DNA of 64,000 bases from Clostridia bacterium (GCA_017473165.1 JAFUNA010000002.1:62001-126000); one strand, 5' to 3'. Shown: positions 54,310 through 62,310, counted from the stretch's first letter. The notes: generated from the letters alone by a model not told the origin. Made by a program: numbers and translations.

Positions 54310-56730
54310 TTGAATATCAAAAAGACAGTTTTTAAATATGTCGGTAAGGTTGTGAACTATGTAACCTCAACTACCTCGCAAGGTACAGCCGATAAATCCG
54401 AGCCCATTGTCCACAATCCCGACCCCGAGCTCGTCAGACTTTGCCGTCAGGCGGGTGCGGAAGGAATTGTTATGCTCAAAAACAACAACAATGTTCTTCC
54501 CCTTACTCCCGACAGAGTTGTTTCCGTTTTCGGCAGAGTGCAGAACGATTATTTCTGTGTGGGCTATGGCTCGGGCGGTGACGTCAAAACACCCTACAAA
54601 GTAACTCTCATGCAGGGCATCCGAAACAGCGGCAAAATCGCCGTTAACGAGCTGCTTGCAGCAACATATGTCAAATGGGGTGAAGCAAATCCCGTTGATG
54701 ACGGCTTTTGGGGTAACTGGCCCATGTGCTATGACGAAATGCCCGTTGACCTTTCGATGGCTCGCACCGCCGCTTCTCAATCCGACACGGCAATTGTTGT
54801 TATCGGCAGAGCTGCGGGCGAAGACAGAGAAAACAAGCTTGAAAAGGGCAGCTACTATCTGACAGACACCGAAAAACAGCTTCTCGATTCCGTTACGGCG
54901 GCATTTGATAAGGTTATTGTTCTTCTCAACTGCGGCGGAATTATGGATATGTCGGCAATTGACAGCTACGGCGATAAAATTTCCGCAATTCTCTATGTCT
55001 GGCAGTCGGGCATGGAAAGCGGGAACTCCGTTGCAGATGTACTCTGCGGCGATGTTTCACCCTGCGGCAAGCTGCCCGATACAATTGCAAAGGAATACAA
55101 AGATTATCCCGGCAGCTCCGATTTCGGCGACAGAAAATCAAACTGCTACACCGAAGATATCTACGTTGGCTACAGAGGTCTTGAAACCTTCGGAAAAGAA
55201 AAAGTGCTCTATCCCTTCGGCTTCGGTCTGGGTTATTCCGAATTCGCAATTGAAAATATTGATTGCTCCTGCAAGCATGACTTTATAACCGTTTCGGCTG
55301 ATGTTAAAAATATCGGCAATTATTCGGGCAAAGAGGTTTTGCAGCTCTATTTTGAAGCTCCGTGCGGAAAAATGGGCAAGCCTGCAAGACAGCTGATTTC
55401 ATTCAGAAAAACAAAGCTTCTCAAGCCCGATGAATGTGAAACTCTTTCAATGACCTTTAACGCCGCTGAAATGGCATCCTATGACGATGTCGGCGAATTT
55501 GCCTATATTCTCGAAAAGGGACTTTATAAAATTTATCTCGGCACAGACGTACGCTCCGCTCAAATCTGCTGCGAATATGAGCAGGAAACAAACGAGATTG
55601 TCAAACGCTGTAAGCAGGTATGTGCTGTTGCGGAGGAATCTGCGTTCAAGCGTATGAAATACACAAACGGCGGTCTGACATATGAGAATGTCCCCACCGT
55701 TAAATATGACCTTAAAGAAATTATACTTAACAATCTTCCTCAAAGCATTCCGCAGACGGGCGACATGGGCTATAAGCTTGCAGATGTCAAAAGCGGCAAG
55801 ATTTCGATGACGCAGTTTGTTGCACAGCTTGACAACAAAGAGCTTGAAGCAATCAGCAGAGGCGACTACATAATGAACAGTCCTCTCGGTGCACAGGGCA
55901 ACGCAGGCACATTCGGCGGCGTGCTCGAATCCATGAGAGCAAAGGGAATTCCCGCAGTTACAACAACCGATGGACCTTCGGGCATCCGGTTAAGAGCAGG
56001 TGCATCCCTCCTGCCCTCGGCAACGGGACTCGCAAGCACATGGAATCCCGAGCTTTGCGAAGCTCTTTACGAAAAGGTCGGCGAAGAAATGAACAAGCTC
56101 GGCTCACACGTTCTTCTTGCTCCGGGAATGAACATTCACAGGAATCCCCTTTGCGGCAGAAACTTTGAATATTTTTCCGAAGACCCTCTGCTCACGGGCG
56201 AAATGGCGGCTGCGGTTGTCAGAGGAATTCAGAAAACGGGCTGCTCGGCTTGTCCCAAGCATTTCGCCTGCAACAACCAGGAAACAAACCGAATTCACAA
56301 CGATTCAAGAGTTTCGGAAAGAGCATTGCGTGAAATCTATCTCAAGGGCTTTGAAATTGTTGTAAAAGAAGCAAGGCCTTGGAACATTATGACCTCATAT
56401 AACAAAATCAACGGCGTCTGGGGTCACTATAACTATGAGCTCTGCATGAGAATTCTCCGTGGAGAATGGGGCTATGAGGGCAGCATCATGACTGACTGGT
56501 GGATGCGTTCATCAAAATCTCCCGAATTTCCCGAGCTCAAAGACCAGGCTTACCGTGTGCGTGCAGGCGTTAACGTGCTCATGCCCGGCGGCAGAAGAGT
56601 CGGACCGAAAAAGCCCGACGGCACGCTTCTCAAAACTCTCGGTCAGGAAAACGGCATAACCCTCGGCGAGCTCCAGCAGAATGCGGCTTATATTCTCAAT
56701 TTTGTTATGAATAGTGCGGCAATGAAATAA
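54310..56730 (+). CDS. GH3 beta-glycosidase with permuted domain order
   Basis: This 806-residue enzyme starts at TTG after AGGTG. The usual GH3 order is reversed: residues about 35-310 are the alpha/beta-sandwich domain (AGAEGIVMLKNNNNVLPL, AAGEDRENK), about 310-430 a fibronectin III-like domain (SADVKNIGNYSGKEVLQLYF), and about 510-806 the TIM barrel. The barrel has TTDGPSGIR, PGMNIHRNPLCGRNFEYFSE, CPKHFACNNQE and the nucleophile in SIMTDWWM. Similar permuted GH3 enzymes are known from rumen bacteria such as Ruminococcus albus. It is probably a cytosolic exo-beta-glucosidase or beta-xylosidase. Confidence 0.9.
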   Translation: MNIKKTVFKYVGKVVNYVTSTTSQGTADKSEPIVHNPDPELVRLCRQAGAEGIVMLKNNNNVLPLTPDRVVSVFGRVQNDYFCVGYGSGGDVKTPYKVTLMQGIRNSGKIAVNELLAATYVKWGEANPVDDGFWGNWPMCYDEMPVDLSMARTAASQSDTAIVVIGRAAGEDRENKLEKGSYYLTDTEKQLLDSVTAAFDKVIVLLNCGGIMDMSAIDSYGDKISAILYVWQSGMESGNSVADVLCGDVSPCGKLPDTIAKEYKDYPGSSDFGDRKSNCYTEDIYVGYRGLETFGKEKVLYPFGFGLGYSEFAIENIDCSCKHDFITVSADVKNIGNYSGKEVLQLYFEAPCGKMGKPARQLISFRKTKLLKPDECETLSMTFNAAEMASYDDVGEFAYILEKGLYKIYLGTDVRSAQICCEYEQETNEIVKRCKQVCAVAEESAFKRMKYTNGGLTYENVPTVKYDLKEIILNNLPQSIPQTGDMGYKLADVKSGKISMTQFVAQLDNKELEAISRGDYIMNSPLGAQGNAGTFGGVLESMRAKGIPAVTTTDGPSGIRLRAGASLLPSATGLASTWNPELCEALYEKVGEEMNKLGSHVLLAPGMNIHRNPLCGRNFEYFSEDPLLTGEMAAAVVRGIQKTGCSACPKHFACNNQETNRIHNDSRVSERALREIYLKGFEIVVKEARPWNIMTSYNKINGVWGHYNYELCMRILRGEWGYEGSIMTDWWMRSSKSPEFPELKDQAYRVRAGVNVLMPGGRRVGPKKPDGTLLKTLGQENGITLGELQQNAAYILNFVMNSAAMK

Positions 56731-56735
56731 AAAGC

Positions 56736-56773
56736 AAAGATGATTTGTTCGGTGTTCCGTTCAAATCATCTTT
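56736..56773 (+). terminator. Terminator of GH3 operon
   Basis: A 12-bp perfect stem (AAAGATGATTTG with its complement) followed by T residues. Confidence 0.85.
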
Positions 56774-56814
56774 TTTATAACACTTCATAAAAATCCGAAT
56801 ATAATGTAAATAAA

Positions 56815-56883
56815 GGACAGGCAATTTTGAAATTTTTTGCTCCCCGATTTCAAAATCACGATTAATTTGCCTGTTATCTGTCC
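56815..56883. repeat. Nested inverted repeat upstream of mazF
   Basis: Three nested inverted arms are present: GGACAG/CTGTCC (outer), ACAGGCAA (56817-56824) with TTGCCTGT (56867-56874), and a perfect 10-bp inner pair ATTTTGAAAT (56824-56833) with ATTTCAAAAT (56847-56856). A TATAAT at 56800-56805 just upstream lacks a clear -35 box. The element could be a leader hairpin or an operator for mazF. Confidence 0.55.
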
Positions 56884-56923
56884 AAAATATTGATGTAACA
56901 ATTCGGTTATAGGAGTGATTATA

Positions 56924-57277
56924 TTGACCGTTAAACGGGGAGAAATTTATTATGCCGACTTAAGCCCTGTTATCGGCTCGGAACAGGGCGGCACAAGACC
57001 TGTTCTTATTGTTCAGAACGACGTAGGGAACAAATTCAGCCCTACGGTTATTGCGGCAGCAATAACAAGCCAGAGATTCAAAACCAGTCTTCCCACACAT
57101 ATAAGAGTTAATGCGGACGGCTGCGGACTTGCAAAGGATTCAATCGTTTTGCTTGAACAGGTACGTACACTTGATAAGAAAAGACTTCGCGAAAAAATGG
57201 GAATTCTTGACGAAACAGACATGATAAGAGTTGACAGGGCATTATCTGTCAGCTTGGGAATAGGTATTGCAGAATAG
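56924..57277 (+). CDS. mazF: MazF/PemK-family mRNA interferase toxin
   Basis: This 117-residue toxin cuts mRNA at short sequence motifs. The TTG at 56924 ([13 protein letters not shown]) is chosen because AGGAG lies 8 bases before it; the upstream GTG at 56915 would overlap the Shine-Dalgarno sequence. The MazF fold is shown by [36 protein letters not shown] and the C-terminal [14 protein letters not shown]. Length matches B. subtilis NdoA. No MazE antitoxin gene is found on either side, so it is either a solitary toxin or controlled by an antitoxin elsewhere. It marks the edge of the A+T-rich island. Confidence 0.9.
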   Translation: MTVKRGEIYYADLSPVIGSEQGGTRPVLIVQNDVGNKFSPTVIAAAITSQRFKTSLPTHIRVNADGCGLAKDSIVLLEQVRTLDKKRLREKMGILDETDMIRVDRALSVSLGIGIAE

Positions 57278-57281
57278 AAAG

Positions 57282-57307
57282 AAAACCACTCCGTTGGGGG
57301 TGGTTTT
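57282..57307 (+). terminator. Terminator of mazF
   Basis: An 11-bp stem with one G-T pair (AAAACCACTCC/GGGGTGGTTTT), loop GTTG, T-rich tail. Confidence 0.8.
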
Positions 57308-57438
57308 TGCTTGTCGAAAAGTCATTATCAATATGAAAAGTTTCTTGACAGAATCGCCTTCCCTTAATGCGTGGGGTTGCTAAGGACAGTTCATAAAACA
57401 GTCATTTAGATACCGTGCATTGCAGAAGGAAAAGAAAT

Positions 57439-57468
57439 AACCAAGAGAGAGTAAAATCTTTCTTGGTT
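57439..57468 (+). terminator. Terminator-like hairpin without a recognised gene
   Basis: AACCAAGA/TCTTGGTT (8 bp) followed by TTCTTTTTT. The 130 bp between the mazF terminator and this one contain no open frame of note. Confidence 0.55.
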
Positions 57469-57552
57469 TTCTTTTTTATTAATATTTGCACATTCGACAA
57501 ATCATTCTTTAATTTGTACAATGTAAGTATAAAATTTTAAGGAGGACTTTTT

Positions 57553-57918
57553 ATGTCAAACCAAAACAAATTCCAATATCGTCAGGTTGGTGATTATTTG
57601 ATTCCGAACCTCGTTTTACCACCCGAAGAAACAACCATAACACTTGGCAAATGGGGAATGATGCACAAGGATTATCTTCTCAAACACAAGAAAGTATTAT
57701 TTTCAACACTGCTTACCCAAGGTAAACTCTATCAGTATTGTGCCGAGGTCGAAAAGCAGGCACAGGATATGTATGATAAGTTTTTGGAGCAAATGAAAGT
57801 TGCAGTTGGCGTGACAGAGGTTTTGAAAGAACAAGACCAGATGGAGTGGGTGCGGAGAATGAGGAATATTGAAGCAAGGACAAGGGAGATTGTGTGTGAA
57901 GAAGTAATATATATCTAA
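57553..57918 (+). CDS. tnpV: TnpV, transposon-encoded protein
   Basis: This 121-residue protein matches the TnpV family encoded by conjugative and mobilisable transposons of Firmicutes. The pattern is VGDYLIPNLVLPPEE, GKWGMMHKDYLLKHKK, LLTQGKLYQYCAEVEKQA and VTEVLKEQDQMEWVRRMRNIEARTREIV. Its biochemical role is unknown. GGAGG is 8 bases before the ATG. Being isolated from a transposase or integrase, it is probably a remnant of, or cargo from, a mobile element and marks the following DNA as accessory. Confidence 0.85.
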   Translation: MSNQNKFQYRQVGDYLIPNLVLPPEETTITLGKWGMMHKDYLLKHKKVLFSTLLTQGKLYQYCAEVEKQAQDMYDKFLEQMKVAVGVTEVLKEQDQMEWVRRMRNIEARTREIVCEEVIYI

Positions 57919-57939
57919 TATTATGACGCTTTTATAAGA

Positions 57940-57973
57940 AAAAGAGAAGCTTTTCAAGATGAGCTTCTCTTTT
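57940..57973. terminator. Bidirectional terminator between tnpV and MBL operon
   Basis: A 12-bp perfect stem (AAAAGAGAAGCT with its complement) with A and T tracts on either side, between convergent genes. Confidence 0.85.
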
Positions 57974-57979
57974 CGAGTT

Positions 57980-59323
57980 TTATTTACCGTTTATACAAAA
58001 GATTTTCGTTATAGTACCTTTTTTAGGATTGTATACTCGGCATCGCAACAAATGTCTTCCCACATACGATAGGTCTCTTTTAAAAGAAAAAATACCATCG
58101 TTTTCTTCTTGGCCTTTGTAATATATTTCTTGATGCGAACTATCAACGCCTTTTCCACCGTTTGATACTTCCCACCAAGTATTTATCCTGTCTATAGGTT
58201 CGAAAAAGCCTAATTTGGAAGATAATGAAAATTTAAGTGTACCACCAACATCTAATGTGCTTCCGCTTTTAACTGGTATGGTTGTATTGTTGTGAGTGTA
58301 AGTACAATTAATTTGCATATCATAAGTAATTGAAGCCGTTCTAGTTTCGCAGAATCTAGAAGGAACAACAGTGTAATTTCCTTCGCTATCTATATATCCA
58401 ACAATGTGTCCACAATTTTTGGTGGTATATACTTGCTGATTCTCACAATTTTCTAGATATATTTTAAATGCTTCTTTGTTGGGATGATGCTGAGTTTTAT
58501 AATCACCGCAAGAAATCAATACGACATCAGGATTAATGTAATCTATAGATTCAATGTATGTTGTATCGGGACTTTTAACTATGTCTATGCTATCATTTTG
58601 CTCTTCGTCGGTAAAAAATGAGCGTGAACCATGATGGCTTGCAATTAAAATATTACTTTCAACATCGCTTCCATAAGTTGGTATTATTTTTTCTTTCCAA
58701 CATTTCCAATCAGAGTCGCCTGTTAGCAACATAGATGTATTAGCATACTCGATTTTTAAAACAATAGAATTTGTATGTTGTATTTTGGCATAGGCCTCAA
58801 AAATTTTAACGCAGTTATCATAACCTTCTTGATACTCTTCTTTGCTCGACAAACAATAAATATTTGCACCGCCAATATTAGCTATTGGCAAATCAGTAGG
58901 TACAAGCTCTTTTAAATTATCTGCATCTTCATCTCTGAGTTTTCTTCTTAAATACATATAGTATTTATATGTATCACTTTGTGTGGATGCACCCGTTTGA
59001 CCGGAATCCCAAATTGATTTAATTTTAAATTTTTCATTTACTTTTTTTAAACCTCTGCAATGGTCATCATCACGGTGAGAATTGACAAAAAAATGAATAA
59101 TTTTTTCTTCTAAATCTGTATCCTCGTTGTAATTTAAAGGAATGTTTTTATCTAAATAATTTAAAATATCATCAGCATTTTCTTCGGTAACATTACAATC
59201 AAATAACATAACCTTATTATCGGGAAATATGATTAAAATCATTAGACCTTCCCCAACATCCAATATATGAAATCTAAAAGCATTTTCATCACAATAATAC
59301 TTTAAAGGTGAACTTAAAGACAT
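57980..59323 (-). CDS. MBL-fold hydrolase with C-terminal AGS-C-like sensor domain
   Basis: The ATG at 59323 (MSLSSPLKYY) is chosen because AAGGAG is 7 bases ahead; it gives 447 residues. Residues about 14-325 are a ComEC/Rec2-type metallo-beta-lactamase fold with metal motifs HRDDDH (83-88), TGDSD (201-205) and SHHGS (229-233). Residues about 355-445 show a beta-rich module with WWEVSNGG (383-390), a following YKGQ, FKRDL and YVGRHLLRCRVY (420-431), which resembles the AGS-C domain (Adenylyl/Guanylyl and SMODS C-terminal sensor) of CBASS nucleotidyltransferases. It may sense or hydrolyse a nucleotide or nucleic acid. It is the last gene of the operon. The AGS-C assignment is by eye and needs a profile search. 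Confidence 0.75.
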   Translation of the reverse strand: MSLSSPLKYYCDENAFRFHILDVGEGLMILIIFPDNKVMLFDCNVTEENADDILNYLDKNIPLNYNEDTDLEEKIIHFFVNSHRDDDHCRGLKKVNEKFKIKSIWDSGQTGASTQSDTYKYYMYLRRKLRDEDADNLKELVPTDLPIANIGGANIYCLSSKEEYQEGYDNCVKIFEAYAKIQHTNSIVLKIEYANTSMLLTGDSDWKCWKEKIIPTYGSDVESNILIASHHGSRSFFTDEEQNDSIDIVKSPDTTYIESIDYINPDVVLISCGDYKTQHHPNKEAFKIYLENCENQQVYTTKNCGHIVGYIDSEGNYTVVPSRFCETRTASITYDMQINCTYTHNNTTIPVKSGSTLDVGGTLKFSLSSKLGFFEPIDRINTWWEVSNGGKGVDSSHQEIYYKGQEENDGIFSFKRDLSYVGRHLLRCRVYNPKKGTITKIFCINGK

Positions 59324-59361
59324 AATATCACTCCTTGTTTTTATCATTCTATTTTTAAGTC

Positions 59362-59868
59362 TTAAGTGTCCTTGCCACTCTCCATTAGTTTAACTATTTT
59401 TGATGCGTGTTTTCTACAAGAAAGATAAAAAACTAAAGATATCATTATGCAAGAAACAAACATTGGGCAAAACTTGTTAAACGCTGCAATAACAGCTAGA
59501 ACCACAAACAATGCAATACTAGTTCTCGAAAGAGCAAATTCTCTTGAAAGAGTACTCATAATAGGATATTCTTTCTTTTTTTCATTAAATAAAACATAAT
59601 CATCATTAAAAGGGATTAATTTTATCTTTTTTAATACTGGTTCAATGACAACAGAACCGACTCTGTTTATTATCAGTCCGATTTCATAAGCTACCGCTAA
59701 TAAGCAGATTACAAATATAATTTCGGGCCCAGTTTTTAGATTTGCATAGAATTCACCATTCAATAGCTGAATTGCTTTTTCCGGAAAAACAAACAGTAAA
59801 CCTCCTAAAAACACAAATCCTGTTAAAAGCATATTAACTATGTTATAAAACGGCACTTTAATTTCCAT
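59362..59868 (-). CDS. Four-helix membrane protein of MBL operon
   Basis: The 168-residue form begins at the ATG at 59868 (MEIKVPFYNIVNML), which shares a base with the stop of the upstream MBL gene (TAATG) and has AAAGGAG ahead, so it is translationally coupled. Hydrophobic helices are at about 8-27, 46-66 and 105-140 (two helices back to back). A loop of about 40 residues with charged residues lies between helices 2 and 3 and should be cytoplasmic. No family was recognised. As a small membrane protein tied to three putative nucleases or nucleotide hydrolases, it could be an effector that disrupts the membrane or an anchor; both are inference. Confidence 0.75.
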   Translation of the reverse strand: MEIKVPFYNIVNMLLTGFVFLGGLLFVFPEKAIQLLNGEFYANLKTGPEIIFVICLLAVAYEIGLIINRVGSVVIEPVLKKIKLIPFNDDYVLFNEKKKEYPIMSTLSREFALSRTSIALFVVLAVIAAFNKFCPMFVSCIMISLVFYLSCRKHASKIVKLMESGKDT

Positions 59869-60710
59869 TAATAATTCTCCTTTCCCCAATCTACATAGCA
59901 ATAATCTTCGCCAATATCAAATGTAATTGTACCTTCATTTCGAGTGGTCAACACATACCTGTCTTGTCCCTTGAGAGTAACTCCTCTGCCTTTATACAGA
60001 CGAGTTGTATCATTTTGAGTGCCGTACTCAATTGATTTATCTGATACAACGGTAAGATACGGATTAACACAGTCAAAGAATTCTTTACAAAATTCTCCTG
60101 TTCTGCCATGATGCGGCGCTAATAAAACGGTTGCGTTTTTTACTTTTGATTTTATGTTTTCATAATTTTCATTCATCATATTTTGTAATATACTTTTTGG
60201 ATTATCTCCCGTCAAAACAAATTTATATCCAAAAGCATTTATGACTATAATGTTTGAAAAAGTATTTAAGTCTTGTTTTGTTGTCCATGAAGATTTTGGT
60301 GTTATAAATTCAAACGAGACTCCACCGTTAGATAAAGATTCTGTAGGCAACTCATTAACATTAACCGGTTGATTATAGGATGCATTCATACTGTTAGCAA
60401 CTTCTGCTATTTTTTTATGTATATAAGTATTTTGAGTTGGTATAATGTCAAAAGCCCCTCGATCTCTATGTAAAACTCTGGGTTTTAACATATCAACCAT
60501 ATTAGGTAAATCATAAATGTGATCTTCGTGTGGATGTGTAATTATTAGTTCGTCTATAGTTCCGTAACTATACATAAAGTATTTTCTTTTAATATGCTCA
60601 ATTATGCTTTTATTAGTTTTGCTTCCGACATCGATTAATATATGTTGATTATTGGGTGTAATAATATGACAACAGCTACCGTGTTCTACATCGTAAAAAA
60701 TTATTTTCAT
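59868..60710 (-). CDS. ComEC-type MBL-fold hydrolase, compact
   Basis: This 280-residue protein is a stand-alone metallo-beta-lactamase domain like the C-terminal part of ComEC/Rec2, with no membrane segment. Metal-binding motifs are complete: THPHEDH (58-64), TGD (167-169) and PHHG (199-202), and it begins KIIFYDVEHGSCCHI in the way typical of the group. The ComEC-type MBL domain is known or proposed to act as a nuclease; related MBL phosphodiesterases hydrolyse cyclic nucleotides. It lies between the larger MBL gene (72 bp upstream) and the membrane protein (overlapping). No signal peptide. Confidence 0.85.
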   Translation of the reverse strand: MKIIFYDVEHGSCCHIITPNNQHILIDVGSKTNKSIIEHIKRKYFMYSYGTIDELIITHPHEDHIYDLPNMVDMLKPRVLHRDRGAFDIIPTQNTYIHKKIAEVANSMNASYNQPVNVNELPTESLSNGGVSFEFITPKSSWTTKQDLNTFSNIIVINAFGYKFVLTGDNPKSILQNMMNENYENIKSKVKNATVLLAPHHGRTGEFCKEFFDCVNPYLTVVSDKSIEYGTQNDTTRLYKGRGVTLKGQDRYVLTTRNEGTITFDIGEDYCYVDWGKENY

Positions 60711-60782
60711 TTTTCTTACTCCTTTTAATTATTTTGATTTATGTTTATCATAAGTAGTAAAAACATCAATGAATGCAACAGT

Positions 60783-61973
60783 TTAACTATATATTCGAAA
60801 ATAAACTGCGCTATTGGCTTCTTCTGTAACTACAAGAGGATTGGTATCATTCAATAATAAATTCTTAATCACAAAAGAGTGCGGATGACCATACATATTC
60901 TTGGTTCCAGCGGAAATAACATAGTACGAATTATACACAGATATGTTAGTATTGTAATTGTTTTTTGAACCATGATGCGGTATTTGAATGCAGCCTACAA
61001 AATCTTCTATACTTTTATTTGAAAAACCTTTATTAAGTCTATTTTCATATGACTCTATTAAAGTGAAAAATTTATTATCATCGCTCATATCATAATCGCC
61101 GGTGTAAAGACAACCTGACATTTTTAAACCTCCGAAATTATAGCAACCTTTACAGTAACATCTTGTGTATTTTTGACCAACATATTTTTGATAGCTTTTT
61201 CCGAGTATGTCTCCGGAATATAAAGTCATAGAGTTAGTGTTAAAATGTTTTGTACCTTTTAACACATTCAAATATATTCTTTTAATATCTTTGATAGATT
61301 CTTTTGTTATATTGTTTGGTAATTCTTTATAATCGAATCCTTTTAAATTTGCATATTCACTCAAAGCTTGCTTTAAATAGATCATATTATTTCTTTCTTC
61401 ATAATTAAAAGGAATAAACGCCCAATCAGAAAGCATTTTATTGCGAGAATAACGTGCTATTATGGAACTGACATCCCTGCCTGAACGAATATATTCTTCT
61501 CTTTCTCCATAATCAATTTCCTTGTTTGCAAATTGCTCAAACTGATTATCAAGATAGTATGGTTCTATTTCATATATTTCAGTTGACTCAGATTTATGAA
61601 CCAAAGCTTTCTTGGGGTTATTGATAAAGCTATTGGTAAAATCACTATTTTTAGAATCATTGAGAATATTGTTAAGATATAAAACTATCTTATTTTCATC
61701 AGTAACCATAGGCAAAAATATTATTTTGACATCGCAGTATTCTAATAAGTGTTCTAATCCACTAATATGGTCATAATGAAAATGAGATATAAATACCGCG
61801 TGAATGGTTTCGCCTCTTTTAAAAGTATTTTCAATTTGTTTTTTTATCAGCGTTTTACTTTGCGAACCACAATCATAAACAATATTTATGATTTCTTTAG
61901 TTTGTTTATCTAAAAATTGTTCGCAATAAAAAGCGCCTTGTCCCACCGGTATAAAGCTTCTAATCATTTTCAT
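60783..61973 (-). CDS. MBL-fold hydrolase with cysteine cluster
   Basis: This 396-residue protein is the first gene of the operon; AAAGGAGGT is 7 bases ahead of the ATG. It starts MIRSFIPVGQGAF-like, then has the metal motif SHFHYDH (63-69), TGDYD (291-295), PHHGS (332-336) and GHPH (362-365). An insertion of about 200 residues between the first two motifs is larger than in its neighbours. A cysteine group CYCKGC plus Cys288 (residues 272-288) just before the TGD motif could hold zinc. No membrane segment or signal peptide. Probably a nuclease or phosphodiesterase; substrate unknown. Confidence 0.8.
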   Translation of the reverse strand: MKMIRSFIPVGQGAFYCEQFLDKQTKEIINIVYDCGSQSKTLIKKQIENTFKRGETIHAVFISHFHYDHISGLEHLLEYCDVKIIFLPMVTDENKIVLYLNNILNDSKNSDFTNSFINNPKKALVHKSESTEIYEIEPYYLDNQFEQFANKEIDYGEREEYIRSGRDVSSIIARYSRNKMLSDWAFIPFNYEERNNMIYLKQALSEYANLKGFDYKELPNNITKESIKDIKRIYLNVLKGTKHFNTNSMTLYSGDILGKSYQKYVGQKYTRCYCKGCYNFGGLKMSGCLYTGDYDMSDDNKFFTLIESYENRLNKGFSNKSIEDFVGCIQIPHHGSKNNYNTNISVYNSYYVISAGTKNMYGHPHSFVIKNLLLNDTNPLVVTEEANSAVYFRIYS

Positions 61974-62088
61974 ACAGTAAACCTCCTTTTAATGAGTGTA
62001 CATCTGTTTTTTACCAAAAAGAGAAATCAATGCTTATAATTATACTAATATACTATATTAATATTTAAATGTATCTTCAATCCGATTT

Positions 62089-62121
62089 ACAAAAACGCTT
62101 GATTTTTCGACAAAAACGCTT
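62089..62121. repeat. Two direct repeats spaced two helical turns apart
   Basis: ACAAAAACGCTT occurs at 62089-62100 and again at 62110-62121, 21 bp start to start, each followed by a similar T-rich tract. They lie between the two divergent transcription units. Confidence 0.7.
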
Positions 62122-62193
62122 ACTTTTTGACTGAAAAATAGAGTTTTAATGTACCATACTTGATTTATTTACACCTGATAATACTGTAAAATA

Positions 62194-62222
62194 TTGACTT
62201 TTCACGCTGTCGGTGCTATACT
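62194..62222 (+). promoter_or_regulatory. SigA-type promoter of HNH-DUF4037 unit
   Basis: TTGACT (62194-62199) and TATACT (62217-62222) with a 17-bp spacer. Confidence 0.8.
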
Positions 62223-62253
62223 GATAAAAATTACCGAAAGGCAGGTGGACAAA

Positions 62254-62310
62254 ATGATGAAGAGTCTTAGCTTTATGATTAGGAGTGCCGTTTTGTCCGT
62301 TTGCGATTGA
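62254..62310 (+). CDS. 18-residue leader peptide
   Basis: The ORF encodes MMKSLSFMIRSAVLSVCD. AGGTGG at 62243-62248 gives a suitable ribosome binding site for either ATG. It starts about 25 bases into the predicted transcript. An 8-bp complementary pair GGACAAAA (62247-62254) and TTTTGTCC (62291-62298) would fold the first part of the ORF into a hairpin that hides its start. With the hairpin downstream it has the layout of an attenuation leader. No known leader peptide was recognised. Confidence 0.5.
   Translation: MMKSLSFMIRSAVLSVCD

Noticed and set aside
62030-62125. CRISPR-like repeats
   Set aside because: Only two short 12-bp copies, A+T-rich spacing of 9 bases, no cas genes; better explained as operator sites.
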